Positions 4,756 through 10,176 of a DNA stretch of 10,176 nt are shown piece after piece. A program made the translations under genes and the position numbers. Source of the DNA: an uncultured Bacilli bacterium (GTDB lineage: Bacteria > Bacillota_I > Bacilli_A > RF39 > UBA660); NCBI GenBank assembly GCA_947629285.1, contig CANRDA010000031.1, positions 1 through 10,176 of the forward strand, in the 5' to 3' direction. A model generated the notes under the pieces. That model had not been told where the DNA came from. It saw only the letters and a list, made by a program, of their open reading frames with translations, and did no database searches. Position 1 is the first letter of the stretch; each line of letters opens with the position of its first letter.

Positions 4756-7062
4756 ATGTTAGAAATAGATAATAACTCTATAATAATTTGTGATAAGCAT
4801 TCTAAATTACAGTTACTTAAAAATATAAAGAAATTAGTAAGTGTTAAAATAATGAGTATGAGTGAGTTTATTAGTTCATACTACTTTGATTATGATGAGA
4901 AAAGTATTATTTATTTAATAAATAAGTATGGAATAAAGTATGAGGTAGCGAAAGAATATTTAGCTAACCTAATATATATAGAAGATAAAACTTATAACAT
5001 AGAAAAGTTAGATTTTTTAGTTAGTATTAAACGTGAATTAATAGAAAACAATCTACTTATATTTAACAGTAGATTTAAAAATTTTATAAAGGGAAAAAAT
5101 ATCATTATATATAACTATAACTTATCTAAGTTTGAAAAACATTTATTAAAAGATATAGACTATAAAGAGATAAAACCTATTCAAAATAACTATACTCCAG
5201 TTATATATGAATTTGAGGATATAGAAGAAGAAGTAGAGTTTATAGCAAGAAGTATATCTAAATTAATTAATGATAAAGTAGATATAAATAAAATAAAACT
5301 TACTAATGTAAGTGATGATTATATAAATATAATAACTAAAATATTTAATTTCTATAATTTAAAGATAGATAAATTTAACAATATACCAGTAATGTCTAAT
5401 ATAATAGGAACTACATTTTTAAATAACCTAGATTTAGGTATAGAAAAGGCAATAGAATCTATTTCTAGTTATGATAGAACAGATACTTATAATACAATCA
5501 TAAACATTTGTAATAAATATATATGGTGTGATAATGAGAAAGATTTAAAAACACTAATAGAGTATGATTTAAAACACACATATATCAAAAATCCTAAGTA
5601 TACAAATATGATAGAAGTAGTAGATTATAAATCTTATAGTTTTACTGATGAATATGTATTTATGTTAGGATTTAATCAAGGTATAATACCTAAGATATAT
5701 AAAGATGAAGATTATATAAGTGATAATATAAAACCTAGTTATATGGATAGTACAATAGAAAAGAATACTTTTGAGAAAATTAGTACTATTAGTGCGATTA
5801 AAAATATAAAGAATTTAACTATAACATATAAATTAAAAACACCATTTAGTATATTTTATCCATCTAACTTGATAGATGATTTAACACCTCCAATTAAAGG
5901 GAAGATAGATTATAGTACCAGTTATAGTGATATAGATGATGAAATCACACTTGCAAACGATTTAGATGAGTTAATAAAATTTGGTAAAACGAGTGATACT
6001 TTAGAGTTACTTAACTCTAACTATGATATACCTTATAATACTTATTCTCATAGATTTACAGGATTATCTATTGAAAAATTAAGAGATTGTATAAAAAAGC
6101 AAAAGAGTTTTAATTTATCTTATACACTTATGGATAACTATAATAGATGCGCGTTTCGCTTTTATATAGATAAGATACTATGTTTATCAACACTCGATGA
6201 TAACTTTGGTATTACTTTGGGTAATTTGTACCACCACACCCTAGAAAAACTTGTTAAAAGTGATATTGATATAGAAAGTACAGTTAATGATTATATAAAA
6301 GATAACGATATAGTTTTAACTAATTCAAATAGGTTCTTTGTAAATAGGGCAATAGATAATTTAAAATATTTAAAAGACATCTTAGAGAAACAAAATAGTT
6401 TTTCTAAATTAAAGAAGTGTGAGACTGAGAAATTTGTTAAAATACCTCTTAAAGATAACATAAATTTTGTAGGCTTTATAGATAAAATAGTTTATGATAA
6501 TATTAAAGATAAGACTATTGCAGCAATTATAGATTATAAAACTTATGTTAAAAAGCCTAGTTTAAAATATATAGATAGTGGGATAGGATTACAACTTCCA
6601 GTTTATATGTATTTATCAAGTTATTTATATAAGAATATAAACTTTGCAGGATTTTATTTACAAAACATTACTTTAGATAACAAAAGTGATGAAGAAAAAG
6701 AGAAGAGTTTAAAACTTATAGGATATACCAATACTGATAAAGAGATACTAGAAAACTTTGATAGTAACTATATGGAGAGTAGTGTTATAGATGGAATTAA
6801 GATAAATAAAGATGGTAATTTTAGTTCTAGTAGTTTAAAAAGAATGTTATCAAATGATGAGATAGATGGCGTTATAAAAACAGTAAGAGAAAAGATTGAT
6901 GAGACACTTGATAATGTACTAGATTCAAAGTTTGATATTAACCCTAAAATAGATAAAGAGAATATTGGATGTGAGTTTTGCAAATATAGAGATTTGTGTT
7001 TTAAGAAAGCTTATGACTTTAAGAGTATTAAAGGTAATAAGAGATTTGATGAGGATGAGTAG
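4756..7062 (+). CDS. AddB-like PD-(D/E)XK nuclease with iron-sulphur cysteines, shortened
   Basis: 768 residues, resembling the second subunit (AddB/RexB) of the Firmicute AddAB recombination nuclease, which resects double-strand DNA ends. The C-terminal RecB-type nuclease domain shows GNLYHHTLE, GFIDK (Asp576), IIDYKT (Asp593, Lys595) and GLQLPVYMY. The iron-sulphur cysteines are Cys465 in NRCAFRFY and Cys739, Cys742, Cys748 in C-x2-C-x5-C, the AddB arrangement. VFMLGFNQGIIP (301-312) matches the conserved helicase-like segment of AddB. AddB is usually about 1150 residues and often has an N-terminal Walker A; here the protein is much shorter and no GxGKT/S is visible, so it should not bind ATP by that site. 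ATG 4756 is chosen over an in-frame TTG at 4732 because GGTGGT lies 3 nt upstream. No addA is present in the window. The HIT-like gene follows after 3 nt. Confidence 0.82.
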   Translation: MLEIDNNSIIICDKHSKLQLLKNIKKLVSVKIMSMSEFISSYYFDYDEKSIIYLINKYGIKYEVAKEYLANLIYIEDKTYNIEKLDFLVSIKRELIENNLLIFNSRFKNFIKGKNIIIYNYNLSKFEKHLLKDIDYKEIKPIQNNYTPVIYEFEDIEEEVEFIARSISKLINDKVDINKIKLTNVSDDYINIITKIFNFYNLKIDKFNNIPVMSNIIGTTFLNNLDLGIEKAIESISSYDRTDTYNTIINICNKYIWCDNEKDLKTLIEYDLKHTYIKNPKYTNMIEVVDYKSYSFTDEYVFMLGFNQGIIPKIYKDEDYISDNIKPSYMDSTIEKNTFEKISTISAIKNIKNLTITYKLKTPFSIFYPSNLIDDLTPPIKGKIDYSTSYSDIDDEITLANDLDELIKFGKTSDTLELLNSNYDIPYNTYSHRFTGLSIEKLRDCIKKQKSFNLSYTLMDNYNRCAFRFYIDKILCLSTLDDNFGITLGNLYHHTLEKLVKSDIDIESTVNDYIKDNDIVLTNSNRFFVNRAIDNLKYLKDILEKQNSFSKLKKCETEKFVKIPLKDNINFVGFIDKIVYDNIKDKTIAAIIDYKTYVKKPSLKYIDSGIGLQLPVYMYLSSYLYKNINFAGFYLQNITLDNKSDEEKEKSLKLIGYTNTDKEILENFDSNYMESSVIDGIKINKDGNFSSSSLKRMLSNDEIDGVIKTVREKIDETLDNVLDSKFDINPKIDKENIGCEFCKYRDLCFKKAYDFKSIKGNKRFDEDE

Positions 7063-7065
7063 TTT

Positions 7066-7506
7066 ATGGAACTTTATAAAGGAAAAAATTGGAACATTAT
7101 TTTTGGAGATTGGTGTCAAGAATTTGTTGGGTATTGTATTATAGGAAATGATAAAGAATCTTTAAGTGAATTAACTAAAGAAGCTTGGGAAGAGCTTGGA
7201 ATACTTGAAAAGGAATTAGAAAGAGTTTGTAAAAAAGTATTTGGAGCAACTATGTTTAATTTCGCTTGTCTTATGAATAATGCTTATAGGGATAATGAAA
7301 AACCACTTGTTCATTTTCACTTTATACCTAGATATAAAGAAGAAATTAATATCTTTAATAAAAAATATAAAGATAAGCATTTCGGATATAATATGTGGAA
7401 ATGGGCATTAAATGAAAAGGAAAGGCAAAAAGATATCTTTACAGAAGAAGAAAGATTAAAAATTTTTGAAATGATGAAGAGTGAATTTAATAAAGATATT
7501 AAATAA
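7066..7506 (+). CDS. HIT-like (histidine triad) protein
   Basis: 146 residues. A region with FNFACLMNNAYRDNEKPLVHFHFIPRY resembles the end of a HIT domain, which hydrolyses or transfers nucleotide phosphoramidate/dinucleoside polyphosphate bonds. Aligned to the H-x-H-x-H-x-x-P-R signature, His83 and His85 and Pro88-Arg89 are present, His83 being the expected nucleophile. The first His is replaced by Leu81. The N-terminal half (WNIIFGDWCQEFVGYCIIGN) fits a HIT strand pattern, and the C-terminus is a charged helical extension. ATG 7066 lies 3 nt after the nuclease stop, with GAGGATGA (7051-7058) inside the nuclease 3' end as ribosome site, so the two are probably co-transcribed. The substrate is unknown. 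Confidence 0.7.
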   Translation: MELYKGKNWNIIFGDWCQEFVGYCIIGNDKESLSELTKEAWEELGILEKELERVCKKVFGATMFNFACLMNNAYRDNEKPLVHFHFIPRYKEEINIFNKKYKDKHFGYNMWKWALNEKERQKDIFTEEERLKIFEMMKSEFNKDIK

Positions 7507-7529
7507 TATAAAAAATTTTGAGGTGGATT

Positions 7530-8345
7530 ATGAATATTAATGAAATATACGATAGATTATCAATTAAAGGTTCTATTAATAATGGTGATTCTGTAAAAGT
7601 TAGAACAGGTATGTTTAATGAAAATGATTTGATTAGAATATTTACTGGTTTAGATGAATTGGATTTTAAAATAGATAGACAAGGATTAATGGAAATCATG
7701 AATAATTTATTACCTAAAATACAACAATTGCCAAATGAAAATAGTTTTACACATATGATTGAAATGTTTAAATTGTTAGAAGGTGAAATTAACAGTTATT
7801 ATGGAACATCTTCTAAAGGAGATGTAGAAAGACTTCAATTTTACATGGTTAATGGAATTAAAATAGATGATGAATGTAGAGTGTGTTCAATGTCTCAAAT
7901 AAAAGGTAAGGGTATTGCAAAATGTGCTGAGAAAGCTGCACTTGCAAATAATATATTATTGATTCTAAACAGTATGGGATTATTTGATTATAAGGTAAAC
8001 TATGTGGAAGCACTATGTTCATTAAATAATGGAATACCAGAAGGACATGCATTTTTAGAGTTTGATAGAGTAAATGCTAAAGGTAAAAATACTCATATTA
8101 TATATGATATTACAAATCCTGAAATTATTTTATACAATGGGGAAAAAGGCTTTTATCCAGCAGTTTATTCTTTAAATGATGATGAGTATAAATCTTTCTT
8201 AGAAGGAAATTATTTTGATAATAGTAAATTTATAGTGTTTGAATACTATCAACTAAAAGAAACAAGAAAATATTGTGGTTTTAAGATTAATGAATATGAA
8301 GATGATTTTCAAGAAATAAGTGATAAAAATAAAAAAATCAAATAA
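7530..8345 (+). CDS. Uncharacterised protein with a transglutaminase-like Cys-His-Asp triad
   Basis: 271 residues, no signal peptide or membrane helix. I do not recognise the family by name. The centre looks like a transglutaminase/papain-fold core. GIAKCAEKAALANNILLILNSMG puts Cys132 at the start of a helix, EGHAFLEF supplies His173 and HIIYDITNPE supplies Asp193. The order, spacing and local context (helix ending in a glycine, a His in a GHA strand, an Asp in a YDxTNP strand) match the triad of transglutaminase-like hydrolases. The N-terminal 110 residues are helical without a recognisable domain; the C-terminus is charged and probably disordered. The start is ATG 7530, with GAGGTGG (7520-7526) 3 nt upstream; an in-frame TTG at 7518 is just ahead of that site. 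It lies 23 bp after the HIT-like gene with no terminator between. Function may be peptide or isopeptide cleavage; this is inference. Confidence 0.6.
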   Translation: MNINEIYDRLSIKGSINNGDSVKVRTGMFNENDLIRIFTGLDELDFKIDRQGLMEIMNNLLPKIQQLPNENSFTHMIEMFKLLEGEINSYYGTSSKGDVERLQFYMVNGIKIDDECRVCSMSQIKGKGIAKCAEKAALANNILLILNSMGLFDYKVNYVEALCSLNNGIPEGHAFLEFDRVNAKGKNTHIIYDITNPEIILYNGEKGFYPAVYSLNDDEYKSFLEGNYFDNSKFIVFEYYQLKETRKYCGFKINEYEDDFQEISDKNKKIK

Positions 8346-8475
8346 AAAATAAGTAACTATATTTTTATAGAACAGTTTATTTTGAAATCATAAATTAAAG
8401 CAATACATTAGAGAATATTTAATAAATGTATGACATAAAAACATTAATAATAAAGTGTCTGAAAGGAGTTTAATA

Positions 8476-9084
8476 ATGGAGAAATATAATTATTCAAAGC
8501 TTTTGTTATGGAAGCTTTTAAATAGTATAAATAAGAAAATTAAGTTTAATTCTCAGTTACAACACTTATATAATACTAATTATAGTTTAGATGATGGTGG
8601 TAGTGAATTTATGCAAATGTTGATGGAGTATAATCTATCACAACCAGTTCCGTTTTTAGCTTGTGGTACGAGTGGATATTTTAATAATCAAATAGATAAT
8701 TATGGATTATCAAATACAACATTAACCGAACAAGATAAAGAAGATGCAAAATTTATTGCAAAATGTTTTGGTAAAGATATAAATTACTCTGATAATCAGT
8801 TGCCAATTCTATATACAACACTTCTAGGAACAACTGAAATGAATTATGGTATGCAAACATTTCCAGCTGGTATTTATGAAGATGTATTTCAATGCTCAGC
8901 TGACCATACTTTTCCAATAGAACCGATTGTTGGAGAAGAAGAGACACACTTTTGGCTTAGAGTATTAGAAAACGCAATATTAAAGTGTAGTACATTTCCA
9001 CTAGAAAAGCGTGAAGAAGTGTTATTTAGAGTGAAAAGGTTAGCAGAACATTTTTGTAAAGGCTCTGTTTTACTTTATGACTGA
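8476..9084 (+). CDS. Uncharacterised protein, possibly 3'-truncated
   Basis: 202 residues, soluble, family not recognised. Distinct stretches are PVPFLACGTSGYFNNQIDNYGL (about 57-78), PILYTTLLGTTEMNYGMQTFPAGIYEDVFQ (about 107-136) and EETHFWLRVLE followed by a helical FPLEKREEVLFRVKRLAEHFCKG end. AAAGGAG (8462-8468) lies 7 nt before ATG 8476, which sets the start; an in-frame GTG at 8455 is upstream of that site. The gene stops with TGA followed immediately by TAG. The last residues (HFCKGSVLLYD) can be aligned loosely with the beginning of the open frame at 9187 (HNLCKNKNRIYLIPID), whose start codon is missing. This suggests the gene has lost its original 3' part. A natural end at 9084 is the alternative. 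The 130 bp before it hold no clear promoter. Confidence 0.6.
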   Translation: MEKYNYSKLLLWKLLNSINKKIKFNSQLQHLYNTNYSLDDGGSEFMQMLMEYNLSQPVPFLACGTSGYFNNQIDNYGLSNTTLTEQDKEDAKFIAKCFGKDINYSDNQLPILYTTLLGTTEMNYGMQTFPAGIYEDVFQCSADHTFPIEPIVGEEETHFWLRVLENAILKCSTFPLEKREEVLFRVKRLAEHFCKGSVLLYD

Positions 9085-9186
9085 TAGACGATAAAAACAG
9101 GTTATTTAAACAATATTAAACACAATTGAGATTTCATATAATTGCAAATTTATGTCTAATATTTCTTTATCAGTAATTATGTTTAA

Positions 9187-9576
9187 CACAACCTTTGTAA
9201 AAATAAAAATAGAATATATTTAATACCTATTGATAATGTATTAGAAAACAAAGCAAGTTTTGGTGATGTTTGGGGTTTAAGAGATGGAAGTTTAAAAGGC
9301 GATACTTTAAAGGTTACATTAGATAAAATGGATACATTTAAGTCCTTATTGAGTTCATTTGCTGTTTCAATGGGAAATTTGTATGGAGACCCAAATATGA
9401 CAAGTGAATACGGGATTGCAATTTATGGTCAAATACCTGTAAAAGGCGTATCATTTTTTGAAGTAGATAGAAAATATGATTTGTTGCAAAAAAAAGCAAA
9501 AGAGCAAGGATATGTAGATGGTGAAATAATACCTATGGATTTCGAATTTAATACAATAAAAAATCAAATTAAATAA
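9187..9576 (+). pseudogene. 5'-truncated remnant, probably the 3' part of an 8476-like gene
   Basis: An open frame from the codon after TAA 9184-9186 to TAA 9574-9576 gives about 129 residues. It begins HNLCKNKNRIYLIPIDNVLENKA, then GDVWGLRDGSLKGDTLKV, SMGNLYGDPNMTSEYGIAIYGQIPV and EVDRKYDLLQKKAKEQGY. The sequence before ATG 9328 is protein-like and in frame, but it contains no start codon and no ribosome site. ATG 9328 is therefore probably internal, and an 82-residue protein from there would be a fragment. The 100 bp between 9085 and 9186 have stops in this frame (9127, 9139, 9157, 9184) and look non-coding. The family is not recognised. Confidence 0.5.
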
Positions 9577-9610
9577 TAAGATAAAATAAATCTTTTAAAG
9601 AGGATAATAT

Positions 9611-9961
9611 ATGGAAGTTTATAATTATAATATATATAAAAGTGTTTATGATGATATGAAATGTGGTAAGAAAACTGTTGAATTTAGATTACTTAATGAA
9701 AAGTCAGAAAAAATAAAAATAGGAGATACTATATACTTTAAAGTAGTGGACAGTGATTTAATACTTAAGACAACTGTTATAGATAAGTTTATCTATAATG
9801 ATATTGATGATTTATGGAATCATAAAGAAGTTTTAAATAATGTGTTAAACTATACAAAAGAACAGTTTAAATCTGCATTTTATGAAATATTTGGAAAAGA
9901 TAATGTATTAAATAGTAAGATAGTTGGAATAAAAATATGTGTTCAAGAGGATAAAGTATAA
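9611..9961 (+). CDS. ASCH-domain protein
   Basis: 116 residues covering one ASCH (PUA-like, ASC-1 homology) domain, a fold proposed to bind RNA or modified nucleotides. The diagnostic stretch is VYDDMKCGKKTVEFRLLNEKSEKIKIGDTIYF (about 12-43). It holds the G-K-K-x-x-E-x-R pattern (Gly19, Lys20, Glu24, Arg26) and the GD turn before a strand. The remaining FGKDNVLNSKIVGIKI matches the closing strand. AGAGGA (9599-9604) lies 7 nt before ATG 9611. The stop TAA (9959-9961) overlaps the T-run of the - strand RNA gene, so the two are convergent with shared termination sequence. The substrate is unknown; some ASCH proteins are nucleases or nucleoside hydrolases, but nothing here decides this. Confidence 0.78.
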   Translation: MEVYNYNIYKSVYDDMKCGKKTVEFRLLNEKSEKIKIGDTIYFKVVDSDLILKTTVIDKFIYNDIDDLWNHKEVLNNVLNYTKEQFKSAFYEIFGKDNVLNSKIVGIKICVQEDKV

Positions 9962-10060
9962 AAAAAGTGAGTTTTCCCCTGACTAAAGATTTCCACAAGT
10001 CATTGCTTGCTGGAATACACTCGGTATTCCCTTTAGTTTATCAGCGAACTACTCACTCAC
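9960..10060 (-). ncRNA. Candidate structured small RNA of about 100 nt, family not recognised
   Basis: No protein frame fits here, and the local base composition is visibly richer in G+C than its flanks. On the - strand the RNA would start near 10060 with GTGAGTGAG and end in seven U (9966-9960). Outer stem P1 pairs 9966-9972 with 10051-10057. P2 pairs 9982-9988 with 10031-10037, extended by 9979-9981 with 10042-10044 past a 4-nt bulge. Inside P2 are two hairpins: a 7-bp stem (10012-10018 with 10024-10030, 5-nt loop) and a 4-bp stem (9996-9999 with 10006-10009). This makes a three-way junction closed by P1. A near-consensus promoter points into it at the right distance. I compared it by memory with 4.5S, 6S, tmRNA, tRNA and common riboswitch cores and saw no match. 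Confidence 0.7.
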
Positions 10061-10067
10061 TATTAAG

Positions 10068-10096
10068 ATAATATCATAAAGGATATTTTCTGTCAA
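10068..10096 (-). promoter_or_regulatory. Near-consensus sigma-A promoter of the small RNA
   Basis: On the - strand: TTGACA (10096-10091), exactly 17 bp, TATTAT (10073-10068). Transcription is expected to start 7-8 nt later, at 10061 or 10060, where the P1 stem sequence begins. A TATAAT on the + strand at 10100-10105 could belong to the divergent gene at 10144, but no good -35 accompanies it. Confidence 0.8.
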
Positions 10097-10143
10097 ATAT
10101 ATAATTATCACGATTTAATTAAATTTTTAATATGGAGGTTATT

Positions 10144-10176
10144 ATGGCTAAATATTTAAAAGTTATGTTTGGTACC
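10144..10176 (+). CDS. Start of an unidentified gene, cut by the window edge
   Basis: ATG 10144 follows GGAGG (10134-10138) by 5 nt and opens with MAKYLKVMFGT to the end of the window. Eleven residues are too few to name a family. The opening seems familiar from uncharacterised Firmicute/phage proteins, but this is memory only. It is divergent from the small RNA promoter. Confidence 0.65.
   Translation, partial: MAKYLKVMFGT

Noticed and set aside
6768..7119. Long - strand open frames opposite the nuclease gene
   Set aside because: They lie opposite a well-supported coding frame, have low-complexity hydrophobic translations and no ribosome sites. They follow from the AT-rich codon use.
8357..8370. 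Hairpin CTATA/TATAG after the transglutaminase-like gene as a terminator
   Set aside because: Only five A-T-rich pairs and no T-run after it; too weak to call.
9328..9576. An intact 82-residue gene starting at ATG 9328
   Set aside because: Convincing protein-like sequence continues in frame for about 45 codons upstream, and no ribosome site precedes this ATG, so it is treated as part of a truncated remnant.
9577..9610. AAGAT/ATCTT hairpin with short T-run between the remnant and the ASCH gene as a terminator
   Set aside because: A five-bp stem in AT-rich sequence is expected by chance.
9960..10060. Reading the structured element as a + strand riboswitch or T-box for the gene at 10144
   Set aside because: No U-tract or alternative terminator follows on the + strand, no T-box or common riboswitch core is visible, and the strong promoter and U7 end both belong to the - strand.
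1..10176. CRISPR array, tRNA, rRNA or insertion-sequence ends
   Set aside because: No regularly spaced repeats, no cloverleaf with a T-loop, no rRNA-like segment and no transposase or terminal inverted repeats were seen.

Overview
The window is strongly AT-rich (about a quarter G+C by eye) and gene-dense. It has Shine-Dalgarno sites of both the GGAGG and GGTGAT/GGTGGT kind, TGG tryptophan codons, and TGA, TAA and TAG all used as stops. This fits a low-GC Bacillota genome, perhaps a reduced gut Bacilli lineage of the RF39 type. The genetic code looks standard. The lineage is inferred from composition and gene content, not from a marker gene.

Left part (1-1067, + strand): two tandem ORF6N-type genes, the phage/mobile-element-associated family. 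The first is present only as its C-terminal tail. The second is cut by an in-frame TGA at a normally conserved glycine and carries a perfect 16-bp-arm palindrome in its N-terminal half. The two tails are near-identical at DNA level, so this is a recent tandem duplication.

Next block (1056-3876, - strand): three tandem paralogous M15/VanY-type D,D-carboxypeptidases. Each has all the zinc and catalytic residues and an N-terminal hydrophobic segment. They differ in how much 'stalk' lies between membrane and catalytic domain. Each has its own promoter-like -10 box, and terminator-like hairpins lie between them.

Middle (3951-8345, + strand): a consensus sigma-A promoter drives a 198-residue protein built of five 28-residue repeats, closed by a good terminator. 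Then come a shortened AddB-like iron-sulphur PD-(D/E)XK nuclease, a HIT-like protein and a protein with a transglutaminase-like Cys-His-Asp triad. The last three are close together and probably co-transcribed.

Right part (8476-10176): an unrecognised gene whose 3' portion appears separated from it by about 100 bp of non-coding DNA (a broken gene or a partial paralogue), then an ASCH-domain protein. After it, on the - strand, is a compact, highly structured RNA of about 100 nt with a near-perfect promoter (TTGACA, 17 bp, TATTAT) and a U7 end. This is the best candidate for an undescribed element here. The window ends eleven codons into a further + strand gene.

Four unrelated or paralogous genes (the three peptidases and the nuclease) share the same compact arrangement: a -10 box, 5-6 nt, GGTGRT, 3 nt, ATG. 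Transcripts would start at the ribosome-binding site itself.
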